64,000 bases of DNA from Salvator merianae (GCA_003586115.2 QVOM02000034.1:11024612-11088611), one strand, 5' to 3'; positions 10,690 through 21,345 are shown, counted from the first letter of the stretch. The notes: generated by a model from the letters alone, not told the origin. Numbers and translations: made by a program.

Positions 10690-11190
10690 TCAGAGTGTTT
10701 TTGCACTTATCAGAGCAGAACGTACTAATTAGCAGGGTTCAGACTGGCCAGGATGGAGTCCAGTGGGTGCCATTCGCACTTGTCAGCAATGGAACAGTTT
10801 GTGAGCTGACCAGCCGGGGGAACAGTGCGAATGGGAATGTACTAGTTAGGGAGCTATGTCCGGAGTCATAGAGCTACTTCTGAAGCCATAGAGCTGTTTC
10901 TGAAACCATAGTGCTACTTTCGAAGCCATAGAGTGGTTTCCAAAGCTGGCCCCTCCCTGTTGCCATTTCAAACCCAGAAGTAGTGCGAACACAGCTCTCC
11001 TGATCTACACCTGATCACACAAGTCAGATTCCAGACTGCAATCTACTTCACCAGCCTTACTCAACTTTGGGTAGGCATCAGGTGGGCTTGGGTGAGATTT
11101 AAGGCAGCTGCCTTCATTTAAAGGTGCAAATGCATCTGACTAGGAAGTGGACAGGAACGTTCCTCTCGCAAAATGCAAACAGACCCTCAA
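10690..11190. mobile_element. TIR-family element, subfamily 3, decayed ends
   Basis: It shares its interior with 7138-7603 in the same order: 'gtttttgcactt' near the left, 'cacctgatcac', 'agattccagactgc', 'gcatcaggtgggctt', 'acaggaacgttcctctcgc' and 'aaaatgcaaacagaccc' at the right. An internal run of 'gaagccatagagct' is repeated about four times near 10870-10930. No clear duplication was found. Confidence 0.65.
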
Positions 11191-11255
11191 TTTCAATGTA
11201 CACGGATGTCAATAGATCATAGATGTCACTTTAACATATTTTCTTTCTAACTGTC

Positions 11256-11483
11256 ATGGACAGCTCTGAAGAAGAGGATGAGAAAGAGACCTTGCCCAAG
11301 ACTCCTTCAGCTGAAGTATTCTCAGTCCTAGTCAGACAGCTGAAGAAGAAGGAACTGGTCCCAGAGCTATCTCCAGCCAATGCCTCTCAGCAGGTGGAGA
11401 AGCAGGGAGTGGAATCTATCCCAGCTGTTTTGGAACAGAGGTCTGCAAACAAGAAAAAACAGAGGTATGGCTGCTATGATTAG
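11256..11483 (+). other. 75-codon open frame, possible exon or repeat-derived frame; unrecognised
   Basis: The frame is low-complexity acidic at the start (SSEEEDEKETLPKTP), then mixed, ending in a basic patch NKKKQRYGCYD. A pyrimidine-rich stretch followed by AG precedes it (ttttctttctaactgtc...gacag ending at 11263), and 'cagag|gtatgg' follows near 11464. An exon is therefore possible, though such signals are common by chance. The downstream sequence (cttgcttcctgaatcctgaa, 'ctcataacagacttggataa') looks like repeat DNA, so a decayed retroelement gag is an alternative. I do not assign a function. Confidence 0.25.
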
Positions 11484-11850
11484 GCCAACTGTGCAAGGAA
11501 ACCTGTATTTTACTGGGCCTCAGTCAGTTGTCCCTTGCTAGTAGAAATTTCTGCAAGTAGCTTGGGCCTCCATGTTCCTTGCTTCCTGAATCCTGAACCT
11601 TCAGAATGTATTCCTGGCTTGACTCATAACAGACTTGGATAAAGAGTTTGGATTGTATTACCTGCTACCTTTTCCCCTGCTGTATCTCTTGCTACCTTTT
11701 CCCCTGCTGTACCCTTGCTGTAGCTTGTCTGCTAAGCTGCCAAGAGTTTTATTGCCTGGAAGATTTCATACTGCTAATTGCAAAGCATAACACTAACCAG
11801 TTTGCGTTATTTTCTTCCAACTATAATTTGTGTGTTCTATTGTTTGTTTC
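11484..11850. other. repeat-like unassigned DNA with a 27-bp period duplication
   Basis: The unit 'gctaccttttcccctgctgta' occurs at 11664-11684 and 11691-11711. The remainder is unassigned and continues, on the other side of the GC-rich element, from 12848. Confidence 0.5.
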
Positions 11851-12146
11851 CACTGGCGTAGCGAGGGTGGTGCGGGGGGGGGCGGAGCGCCCCGGGTGGC
11901 GCGTTGTCCGGGGCGGGCGCGCGCTCATCGCCCCGGGCGGCGTCCGCGCTCGTCGGCGGCCCGCCGGGCGGCGGCGTCCGCGCTCGTCGGCGGCCCGCCG
12001 GGCGGCGGCGGCCCGCCGGGCGGCGGCGTCCGCGCTCGTCGGCGCCTCGCCCTGGCCCGCGCGCCGGCGGACGTGCTCGTCGCTTCGTCGCCCGGCCTGC
12101 CAGCGTGCGTGTGGGCGGAGCCAGCGTGCAGGTAGGGCCATCGAGG

Positions 12147-12670
12147 CCGGCGCCGGGCGGGCCGGGGCGACGAGCGCGACTCCCGCCGGGCGGGCCGGGG
12201 CGACGAGCGCGGCCGCCGCCGGGCGGGCCGGGGCGACGAGCGCGACTCCCGCCGTGCGGGCCGGGGCGACGAGCGTGGACGCCGCCGGGCGGGCCGGGGC
12301 GACGAGCGCGACTCCCGCCGTGCGGGCCGGGGCGATGAGCGAGGCCGCCGCCGGGCGGGCCGGGGCGACGAGCGCGGCCGCCGCCGGGCGGGCCGGGGCG
12401 ACGAGCGCGACTCCCGCCGGGCGGGCCGGGGCGACGAGCGAGGCCGCCGCCGGGCGGGCCGGGGCGACGAGCGCGACTCCCGCCGGGCGGGCCGGGGCGA
12501 CGAGCGCGACTCCCGCCGGGCGGGCCGGGGCGACGAGCGCGACTCCCGCCGGGCGGGCCGGGGCGACGAGCGCGACTCCCGCCGGGCGGGCCGGGGCGAT
12601 GAGCGAGGCCGCCGCCGGGCGGGCCGGGGCGAGGGGCGAGGCCGCCGCCGGGCGGGCCGGGCCGGGCCGG
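12147..12670. repeat. 33-bp CpG-rich tandem array inside the hAT element
   Basis: The repeat core is 'gcgggccggggcgacgagcg' followed by a variable 13-bp part that is either 'cgactcccgccgg' or a 'cggccgccgccgg' type. About 15 units occur in register; two variant classes alternate irregularly. Translation in one frame gives an 11-residue repeat (GRAGATSATPA), which explains the long spurious frames. Confidence 0.9.
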
Positions 12671-12689
12671 GGCGAGGAGCGCGGGCCGG

Positions 12690-12830
12690 GGCGAGGAGCG
12701 GGGCATGCGTGCTCGCTGGCCCCGCCCACAAGCATGCGCAGTCGCTGGCCCCGCCCACACGCATGCGCAGTCGCTGGCCCCGCCCCTAGCCCCGGGCGTC
12801 AAAATGGCTAGTCGCCCCGGGTGGCAAAGC
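12690..12830. promoter_or_regulatory. subterminal GC boxes and TGCGCA motifs in the hAT element
   Basis: A unit of 'cgctggccccgcccacacgc' plus 'atgcgcagt' is repeated about three times. It contains GC boxes (CCCCGCCC, Sp1-type) and ATGCGCA half-sites reminiscent of NRF1. The same boxes appear inverted at 40432-40490. Whether they are functional is unknown. Confidence 0.4.
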
Positions 12831-12855
12831 GGCTCGCTACGCCACTGTTTGTTTC

Positions 12856-13273
12856 CTCAGCCTTCTTTAAACAAGCAGCATTTTGTGTTATTATGTGATT
12901 TTTCAGCCTTGGTCTGAATTGCATTTGTGTGAAGGGTTTGCTCCTGTGATGCAAATATAGGACTGCCTGTCTCTTTCTTTAGTGTTCCTTTTTAAAATTC
13001 ACTACCACACTTTTGTGCTATCAGCTTTCTGTCTGATACTATTGAAGTACAACACTGGCCATGAAGTGGTTTATTTATCCACTTATCTCTTTGGATGTTT
13101 TGCTGCTCCATTCTATCAGCCTCCTTTGTTTCACTGGTTCTTTAGTAAGTTTCATTTTAACTTTTCTTCATAGTTATCCTTCACATATTCCACTAATCCT
13201 TCCTTTTCTCCTTTAGCTGCCTAACTAGTCTACAGCATTCCCTGTCTGCCATGAACTATCACTGGTAAACAGT
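12856..13273. other. unassigned non-coding DNA
   Basis: T-rich sequence continuing the flank of the GC-rich element. No gene or repeat was recognised. Confidence 0.4.
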
Positions 13274-13696
13274 GATTTTGGTGTCAACGATGTATGAACG
13301 GTTTTATATTAAGTTTATGGTGCTGATTAAGAATATGACTTCGGTTTTGCCAGATTGGCTCTAGTTTCTGAGATATTTAATAGTTAATTAATTAATTAAT
13401 GCAGCACGTTTGAAAAGCAAAACATCGCTTTTATACCATTGTAGGCCTACAAACTGAAATACAAAATAATTATATGGGATATTTCATTACCTAAGACACT
13501 GTTAAAGAGTCAAAAGACAGACCAAAAGCTATTGCATTTGGTGTCACACACAAGTCGCACTGGGGGAATGCATTATGTTCATGGATATCCATTATCCAAA
13601 AACTAGAACCAATTCAGCAAAAGTAATGGGATTATTGAATTCAGCACCCTCAAAATACCCTAAATCCATTCAAAAAACCTTGGCACCTGATTTTTA
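13274..13696. mobile_element. diverged foldback element (long imperfect inverted repeat)
   Basis: The left arm, from about 13274 (gattttggtgtcaa ... ttttgccagattggctctag), matches the reverse complement of the right arm ending about 13696 (ttttgctgaattggttctag ... aaggttttttgaatgg). Arms are roughly 110 bases with many mismatches, separated by about 200 bases. An ATTA microsatellite lies at 13382-13400. Flanking duplications were not identified and the family is unknown to me. Confidence 0.55.
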
Positions 13697-13855
13697 TTTT
13701 TTTATGTAGACCTGTGTGGTTATTATAGTCTTCATTGTTTGATCTAATGCATCTAGCTCTGCATGTGTCCAGTCTACAATGTCTGCAGTATATCTGAGGG
13801 CAGACATTGGTACACAGAGCTCGAAGGCTACAACTTATTTTAAAAAGCAGGCTTA

Positions 13856-14360
13856 ATAAAAGGGGAGGAGGTGTTACATTGTATATGTAAGGGAAGCATA
13901 TGCCACCACAGAGATTTATCTTTCAGATAATGGAAGCCCTGTAGAAACCGTTTGGGTGAAAATACAAGGAGAGAACAACACAAAGGATACTGTTGTAGGA
14001 GTTTATTATTGACCCCCTGGACAAACAGAAGATATGGACAAACTCTTTCTACATTAGATGGCCAAGCTCTCAGGGAAATATGACATAGTGATTATGGGAG
14101 TTTTTAACTATCCAGATATTTGTTGGGATTCTCTCTCGGGCAAAAGTCACGGGTTGAATAAATTCTTATCCTCTCTTGCAGATAACTTCATCTTCCAAAA
14201 GATGGAGGAAAAAACAAGAGGGTCTGCTATCTCGGACCTAATTCTTACCAACAGGGAGGAAATGGTTGAAGAAGTAAGGGTGACTGGGACCCTGAGAGGC
14301 AGTGACCATGCTGTCATTGAATGTTGGATAGCAAAGGGAGGAAGATCTGAGAGGACTTAG
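13856..14360 (+). pseudogene. CR1 LINE ORF2, endonuclease part, broken
   Basis: The plus strand encodes an AP-endonuclease-type domain: 'DTVVGVYY', 'DIVIMGVFNYPDICWDS', 'ISDLILTNRE' and 'GSDHAVIECWI'. The catalytic Asp of the GDFN motif is replaced by Val (GTT at 14100-14102), while the DHA histidine region is kept. Stop codons interrupt it near 13890, 14010 and 14055. The element continues into the RT at 14960. It is a long-dead copy. Confidence 0.85.
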
Positions 14361-14369
14361 ACTTCAAGG

Positions 14370-14959
14370 TTGGACTTCAGAAGAGCAGATTTTGATGGAC
14401 TCAGAATGAGGGTAGAAAGGATCCATTGGCTGGATGTCTTAAAGGACAGAAATCTCCAGGAAGGATGGGAAATTTTGAGAAAGGAGATTCTAGAGGCATT
14501 ATCTTTAACAATTTCTAAAAGAAGAAAGAATGGCAAGCATCTAAAGAGACCAGGGTGGATGAATCCTGAACTTAAGAGCTTGCTAAAAAGAAAAAAAAGA
14601 AATGTTTAAAAAATTGAAGGAGGGGGACATATCAAAAGAAGAATATAATACAATCTGCAGGAACTGCAGATAAGTGCTAGAAAGGCTAAAGCTAAAAATG
14701 AATTGAGGATTGCAAGAGAGGCCAAAATCAATTAAAAAGGGTTTGGAGGGTATGTCAAAAGCAAAAGAAAAGTCAAAGAAGTTATAGGACCTATACAGGA
14801 TGAGAAGGGTGATTTGGTCAAAAACGACATAGAGAAGGCAGAACTTCTGAACTCCTATTTTGTATCTGTTTTCTCTCAGAATGGAAATAAAACATCAGTT
14901 GGCCTTCACTGTGCTGTTGAGGGAATAAGAGAATCAAGGCTCTGTATGGCAAGGAGAAG
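14370..14959 (+). pseudogene. CR1 LINE ORF2, linker between endonuclease and RT
   Basis: The open frame at 14370-14609 reads 'FRRADFDGLR...WEILRKEILEA', the typical CR1 linker, then breaks at an A-rich slip (aaaaaaaagaaat). Traces continue to 14959 ('PIQDEKGDLVKND', 'FCLFSLRMEIKH') in shifting frames. Confidence 0.75.
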
Positions 14960-15688
14960 GTGAGGGAACACTTAACTAACTTAAATAAATTCAAACCTCC
15001 AGGCCCAGATGAATTACATCCTAGGGTGCTGAAGGAATTAGCGGATATAATTGCTGAACCACTCTCTTTGATATTTGAAAACTCCTGGAGAACCAGAGAA
15101 GTCCCAGAAGATTGGAGAAGGGCGAATGTTGTCCCTTTCTTCAAAAAAGGGAAGAAGGCTGACCCAGGAAACTACAGGCCTGTGAGCCTGACTTCAATAC
15201 CAGGCAAGATCCTTGAACAAATTATTAAACAGCATATATGCGAGCACTTGGATGGAAATACAGTAATTAACCAGAGCCAACATGGATTTGTAACAAACAA
15301 GTCAAGCCAGACTAATCTCATTTCCTTTTATGACAAAATTACTGGATGGATCGATCAAGGAAATGCCGTGGACATAATATATCTTGACTTCAGCAAAGCA
15401 TTTGACAAGGTGTCTCATATCATACTTATTGAAAAAATGATAAAATATGGGATCAACAGGACAACTGTTAGGTGGATTCATAACTGGCTTACTGATTGTA
15501 CTCAAAGAGTGGTCATAAATGACTTCACATTCAAATGGAAGAATGTCTTGAGTGGAGTGCCACAAGGCTCTGTCTTGCACCCGGTGCTTTTCAATGTTTT
15601 TATAAATGATCTGACTGAGGGAGTTGAGGGGACACTGATCAAATTTGCAGATGACACAAAGATAGGAGGGGTTGCTAACACTAGTTGA
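14960..15688 (+). pseudogene. CR1 LINE reverse transcriptase fragment
   Basis: A 242-residue open stretch with RT motifs in order: '[18 protein letters not shown]' (about 11-28), '[20 protein letters not shown]', '[15 protein letters not shown]' (about 138-152), '[19 protein letters not shown]' and the catalytic FADD (15644-15655, residues 229-232). The active-site aspartates are intact, but the frame stops soon after FADD and the thumb and C-terminus are missing. The sequence switches to an L2-type LINE at about 15690. Confidence 0.9.
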
Positions 15689-15689
15689 T

Positions 15690-16540
15690 GATATTTTGTG
15701 GAATTGGGATTCAGGTAATTCTATTCTCCTAGTCCTGCTGGACCTCACAGAAGCTTTCAATACTAACAACCACAGTATCCTCTTAAATCACCTGCAGGAG
15801 CTGGGGATTGCGGCACCGTTTTACAATGATCCCAATCTTTCCTTAGTGAATGGTTCCAAGCAGTGTATGTGGAAGGAGATGGATCTAAACCTTGGGAGCT
15901 CAGACATGGGGTTCCACAACACTCATCTCTCCAGTACTTTTTTGAGAGAGATCACCCACAGCTTTTGGTGAGGTATTAACAATATGCTGTGAAACTCAGT
16001 TATATATCTCCACTCTCTGTTATTCCAGGGATACTGTTGATGTGCTGACCCAATGTCTATAGGCAGCAATGGAGGACTTTACTGGACGCTTAGAAAAAGG
16101 ATCAAGCTCAATCCTAGCTAAGTATTCCATCTGACCTACAGAAAGGACTTCATATTCATTTAGGAGGCACAGTACTCATTTATGAGGACCAAATGTGTGA
16201 TCTGGGGGGCTCCTTATAGAACCTCTCCTTCTAGGGGAGTTTTTGTGCATCTTTATCTGGTGCAGCAGTTCCAATAAAGTTCTACCAGCAGGCACTTGCC
16301 TCAGTGATCCAGGCCCTTGTTATCTTGCAGTTGGACCATTTTAACACACTCTACCTGGGGCCTTGGCAGTTGGCTTGACAGCAGTTTGTGTGGAAAAGGT
16401 TTTGGAATTACAGTTGATTCTACAGAGGAAAAATGCAAGTACTATTCTGGGTTCTATGGGGAACAATAACTCCATGCTTTTCTTCCCTAGTCAGACTCCA
16501 TTTGTGTGGTTCTGACCCCACCATATAAGTATGGTTCAGA
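15690..16540 (+). pseudogene. L2-like LINE remnant
   Basis: The plus strand encodes 'LLVLLDLTEAFNTNNHSILL' with 'HLQELGI' following, the L2 form of the RT 'DLSAAFDTVDH' motif, with both catalytic-region Asp contexts degraded. Further downstream, 'LASVIQALVILQLDHFNTLYLG' matches the L2 C-terminal thumb region. Many frameshifts are present. It abuts the CR1 fragment without a gap. Confidence 0.7.
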
Positions 16541-16554
16541 CAAGTTTAAATAGA

Positions 16555-16840
16555 TACTGAAAAGCACAATAAAGTTGATTACAGAACTGGAAGCAGAAGC
16601 CTTGTAAGAAGAGTCTGCAAGAACTGGGTATGTTTAGCCTTGAAAACCAAAGAGTGCGATACAATAGCACTCTTCAGACATCTTAAGGGGTGTCATATAG
16701 AAGAGGGTCATGAGCTGCCTCTGTTTCTCAAGAATGCAAGACACACAATGCAATCACTGGTTTATTTTAAAAGAGAGAGAGAGAGATTCTAGCTGGAAAT
16801 TAGAAAAAAAATGCCATTATTGGAAGGAGTGTTCAAAAAT
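16555..16840 (+). mobile_element. old CR1/L3-like LINE fragment
   Basis: It encodes 'ELGMFSLENQRVRYNSTLQT' followed by a decayed 3' part (agagagattctagctggaaa, 'ttagaaaaaaaatgcc'), typical of the C-terminal end of an older CR1-clade family. It has no open reading frame. Confidence 0.6.
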
Positions 16841-16849
16841 GGCAGCAGT

Positions 16850-17345
16850 TACCAAGAATTGTTTGGCATGTCTGCAGTTAGCATGTCTGCTCTCCTACTG
16901 GAGCAGTTCCCAGCTGGGGCAACCCAGCTATCCTGGAACAAGGCCATCTGTACTTGGACAGTTTGTTCTAGGGCAGGCCCTGAAGCTCGCATGAGCTTCA
17001 GAGCCGGCTCAAAGTCTCCAATAGTCAGGAATGAAAATTCCTGGTCTTGGAGTCCCAGGGAGACCCATTGGGTGGTGCAATTTGGTCTGCCACTGAACTG
17101 GGTCCCCCAGCTAAACCAGGACAAGGAGGCATGCACTCTCCCATTTTTCTCCCTGTTCCATTCTGTTGGCCCCTGGAACACCAGAAGACCTCTTTTAAAA
17201 GGACTACACTCCATCCACGGCGGATGTAGTGATCTAGTAGGGGGCGTGGCCTTTTCTGTTCCACACCAGAGTGTGGAATGAGAGGCCCAAAAGGGTTCTA
17301 GGCCTCACACTGTACTAGGAAACCTGCAAATGTGGAAAGTGCTGG
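16850..17345. mobile_element. TIR-family element, subfamily 1, decayed ends
   Basis: The interior shares phrases with 31476-32018, 50691-51090 and 58328-58838: 'ggaatgaaaattcctgg', 'cttggagtcccaggg', 'actgggtccccc' and 'cctagtaggggg'-type segments. It is in the opposite orientation to 58328. The right end resembles 'aatgtggaaagtgc'. Boundaries are uncertain. Open frames here are by-products. Confidence 0.55.
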
Positions 17346-18244
17346 ATTATGTACATGTACAGGCTACACGGGCTACACAGGCATCTGCCAGCAGTGCTTT
17401 AAACTGGAGCCTTTCAGAAGAGATCATTCTACAGGTAGCATGTCACCCATTCCTGTAGCAACCTGCCACATATCTCACCTGGCTACGGCCTCCAGAGAAG
17501 GTTCAGATAAGAATATGGACAGGGATGCAGTGTTTTAAGAGAGCGTGCCTATGAGTGCATTGTTCGGGAACAACTTTTCAAGCTGCTTAGACTTCCATAC
17601 AACTGCTATTTGTTTTGAACTGCTTTCCTGCCATTGCTTAGTAAGAATGTTTATTTTTTTGCTTTGGAAATTATGTGCACTATGAAAAGAACCAGACAAT
17701 GGTGATTTTTTTCATTTACACAATGTGAATGTATATGTATATATAAGAAAATAATGCTTTTGTATGAACTAAGTTTTTCATTTCATTAGTTCATTTTTTA
17801 TTCAAAATATTTCTATACTACTTCTCATAAGAGTCTTGAAGTGATTTACAAAAATTAGTAATTAATAATTATTGGTCATAATTTTCATTTGGACATGTAG
17901 ATCATTAAGTAAATGTCCAGAGAAAGTGGCTCAAACAAGCCCAGTCTGAATGTATTTCTCTTCTTTGTGCAATTACTGAGTATTTTAGCGGATATTTATA
18001 GGATTGAATTTAATTATGATGCTGTTTGCAAGTTTGCACCACCATTTCTGGTAAACTTTAAAAATGTTCTTCTTCAAGAAACCTGCATCATCATTTTGTT
18101 CACCGCCCTGGGACTTTGCCCTTCAATAATGTAGAATTTATTTTAAATAAAAGAAATAATAATAAAATGTATTATTCAAATCAGTGCTGAATTTGACAGA
18201 TCCCTGATCTGGGAAGGAGGTGTCCTCTGCATTACAGGAGACAG
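17346..18244. other. unassigned DNA with decayed SINE-tail traces
   Basis: At about 17795-17870 and 18085-18175 there are decayed retroposon tails (caccgccctgggactttgcc, 'aataaaagaaataataataa'). A TA-rich microsatellite lies near 17735. No gene seen. Confidence 0.45.
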
Positions 18245-18430
18245 TCCTCTCTGAGAGAGGAAAAGCTGCAACTCAGTGCTAAGGTAGGTAGAAGGTCACC
18301 AGTTTGATTCCCAGCCTCTTCCCCAAAAGAACATCATTGTAAATAACTTCTGTATCCACTAAGAAACCTGCATGGATGTGTCCATATTGTAGAAGGAGTC
18401 AGCCTCAATTAAGGGTATATGGCGACATTG
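18245..18430 (+). mobile_element. old tRNA-derived SINE copy
   Basis: A decayed A box (ctgcaactcagtg) and B box (cagtttgattccc) are followed by 'ctaagaaacctgcatggatg' and 'tgtcca', the same body as the SINE at 9217-9371. Confidence 0.65.
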
Positions 18431-20404
18431 GCAACATCTAGACAGCTGAGATATTTGCTGTTATAGGGGCAAGAGACTCAGGATCTGCCATTAGAGGTGG
18501 GAGGTGTGTTGATCAAACAGCTAGTACCTTACAGCAGATATCAGCTCCAAAATACTTCCAGTTGGAGAAAAGGTTCTGCAGCTGCAAGGTTCCCATCTGT
18601 TTTTGCAAACAAAAATTGGACTAGTATATGGGGGAAAATTTGGCCCCTTTGTTTCCTCCATCCTCCATTACTCCACATGAGGAAAGAGGTTAATTCTTGC
18701 TGATTCGCTGTCCAAGTAGTTTATCCTGCCCTACAGTTAGGGCACTTTCCAGGACTCTGAGGTGGCCTGTATGTCAGATGTGGGCAAGCCTTTTGCCATT
18801 GATTCCTGGGCTGCTCAAGGCTGTGTGGATGGACATAACTAACATAGTCCAACTAGCATGTTGGATTAGGATCTGGTCCAGGGCTGGATTCCTCATTTTA
18901 ACATGGAAACACTCTAGTTGAGTTTAGTCCAATGACAGTCTTTCATTGTAACCTATCTCAAAGGGTTGCTATGAGGACCGATGAATAGCAAACCTGGTTG
19001 CCATAAGCCCTTGAGATGCCAATCAGGCTCTTCAGCACGTTACAGCCACTTGAAAATGTCTTATAGATTGCAAATTCTATGCAGGTGTTGGCAACGAAAA
19101 TAGTTTATTATCATCTTTCTATAAAGGCTACTCCCACACAGAAATCAAACAGTTGCCTTCTGTTGTTCAACCGGCCATTCTTGTTAAGTGCCTTTCAGCC
19201 ACACTGCCACACATGCACTGAATGGAACATTCCCTACCACTTTATCCACCTGCAGCTTTCTTTCCGTGCCTCTGCCTTATTCCCTTTTCCTGCCTCCTGG
19301 ACATTTTTATTGAGGCTACCACAATGATCAATTGGTTGCCTGCACAGAGCACTCTTTCAATACCGCCCTGCCTTTCCCAAGCATGTGTTTTCAACTTTTG
19401 CCCCCTAAAACCAGGTATGTAACCAAAGCCCTTGATTTATGGGGTCCTTTCTTTAAAACTAGATATTGAGACCAAGTACTCATTTCATTGAGTTTCTCTT
19501 TGAAACCAGATACCTGTATGGTTAGAATACTTGTGTTCCATATTTTCCTCCTGCTCCTTCACTATGTCTACTGTTTATGCAAGTCTGCCCTCAGAAAATG
19601 ATGTAAAGGCGCTCTCAGAGCTCTTCATCCTGCCTTGTTGAAATGGTGCTTTCTTGGATGCTCAGAACAGAATTAGGGCATGGTGTGTGCAAATGCATGT
19701 GGTGGAAATGCCCTCTTGATGCCCCATTTCCTGCATATGAATGCAACCAAAGATTTCTGGTAGTGTTCTTCATATAGACTTCCAAAAAGCATCTTTCCTT
19801 GACCACAGGAAGAGAAGACGTGCAGATAAACGAAGGAGAGTTGTGCATAAGGGATCAATTGTCTGAATGCAACATATGGTAAGTGAGTTCAGAAAAATTT
19901 AATATGAAATAGCCACATCCTCAAAGTATGATAGACAGAAATGGAAAAGGGACATTTTCACACTAAAAGTACATCTTAACCTTTTTTCAACTTCTTAAGA
20001 AATGAGACTCAGGAGGTTGAAAGGTAAGACATTAACACACACATGCACACCCCACACAACAATACTCCTAATAAATTAGTAAAGATGGCAGACTATATTG
20101 ACCTCTGAGTAAGGAAGGAAGAGCTTGCTGCCCTAGATAAGATTAAATCTCATTATGAAATTTTAATTACAGAAAATGCTAAAGATGAGTTCTTGTTCTC
20201 TCTTGAAGTACTTAATCATAAAGGAGATTCTCTGTACTGAGGCAAACTTTTCAGTAGCAGTGGCTGTAATTAGACATTTATTACAGAATTCATAACTGTA
20301 TTTTTGCCCCCTTTCTAACAATAGCCACTGCCACTGCACCACTGGTTGCTCCAAACCATATTTTGTTCTGCAGTGAATCAAAGTGAAATTTAGAGGGATC
20401 AAAA
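18431..20404. other. unassigned DNA with a short SINE core
   Basis: At about 18935-19020 the sequence 'tgtaacctatctcaaagggt' then 'tgctatgaggac' resembles the core of reptilian tRNA-SINEs. Nothing else was recognised; short frames lack domains. Confidence 0.45.
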
Positions 20405-20830
20405 AAAGGAACATAAGAGGAGACCTGCTGGATTAGGCCACAGCCCATCTAGTCCAGCATCCTGTCTCACACAGTGGCCCATCAGTTGCTTCTGGGTTTT
20501 CTTAAGCACAATACAAGGGCAAAACTTCACCTGTTCTCAATTCCCCGCAGACTGCCTTTACAGGCATCCTGCCTCTCTCCAACCTGTAGGCAGTACTTAG
20601 GAATCATTTCAAGTAGTCATTGATACACCTGTCTTCCATGAATTTGTCTAATCCTTTCCTAAAGCCATCCAGGCTGATTACTGTCACCAGCTCTTCTAGT
20701 AGTAAATTCCATAGACCGATTATCCTCTGGCTGAAAAAAAAACTACTTCCCCTTGTCAGTCCTAATTCATAGAGTGACTTCTGGTTCTAATGTTGTGTGG
20801 TAGGGAAAAGAATTTCCAGTCAGACTGGCA
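20405..20830 (-). mobile_element. CR1 LINE 3' end
   Basis: In reverse orientation the CR1 3' UTR and coding tail are visible: 'aacataagaggagacctgct', 'ctagtccagcatcctgtctc', 'tgatacacctgtcttccatg', 'ttccccttgtcagtcctaa'. It is a 5'-truncated dead copy. Confidence 0.85.
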
Positions 20831-21174
20831 AACCTCCCACTGTCCTACAGTCCTCATCTGTGGGTTGCCACTCTTTACATGGTCCAAGTTCATGTAACAG
20901 AATAAAAACTGGAGGGAGTACAGAGTTTGTCCATGTGCCATGCTCTCTTCCTCTCTACTTGTTTGGTGCATATTGGAAGATGTTGTATGAATAATCTGTA
21001 TATTTTTAAGAGGCTTTTGGCTGTTATCACCAGGATCAGAGACACATTCATTGCTTCTGAATACAAGGAGTAGGAAATAATGAGTTGAGAATCTCAACTG
21101 AATGCTTTTTAGAGGTATCTAATTGGCCAGTACATGTAGTACACTGCCTGACTAGATAGGCCTTTGATTGTTTA
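20831..21174. other. unassigned non-coding DNA
   Basis: No gene or repeat recognised. Confidence 0.4.
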
Positions 21175-21345
21175 TGGGGTTCATATCCTGCCTTTTCTTT
21201 AAACAGCTCAAGGTGGCATACAGTATTCTCTTCCCCTGCCTTTCAACTCTGTGAGATACATTGAGCTGAGAGGCATTGATTTATGGTGTATTTCCTTGCC
21301 TAAGGGGGGATTTCATTTCCATGTGTGTAAGATCCAGGACAGGGC
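21175..21345 (-). mobile_element. reptilian tRNA-SINE body (CORE/MIR-like)
   Basis: In reverse orientation: 'tcatatcctgccttttcttt', 'agctcaaggtggcatacag', 'tgtgagatacattgagctga'. These are the standard body and tail of widespread reptilian SINEs. The head is missing or decayed. Confidence 0.55.

Larger units (their letters stand above)
11851..12847. mobile_element. GC-rich non-autonomous hAT element, perfect 8-bp TSD tttgtttc
   Basis: The left end CACTGGCGTAGC and right end GCTACGCCACTG are inverted, and an exact 8-bp duplication (tttgtttc) lies at 11843-11850 and 12848-12855. An 8-bp duplication with CAnTGGCG-type ends fits a hAT transposon. The 997-bp body is extremely CpG-dense inside AT-rich DNA and contains about 15 copies of a 33-bp unit (12147-12670). 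Large open frames in all frames result from the lack of A/T and are not genes. No transposase is present. A sibling in inverse orientation is at 40370-41101. Confidence 0.9.

Noticed and set aside
12147..12670. CRISPR-like regular array
   Set aside because: Units are directly contiguous with no unique spacers, in eukaryotic repeat DNA; it is a minisatellite.
11648..12811. Long open frames (up to 387 codons) on both strands in the GC-rich region
   Set aside because: They occur in nearly all frames at once, consist of an 11-residue repeat from a 33-bp array, and lie inside a hAT element with an exact 8-bp duplication. Stop codons are rare because A and T are rare.
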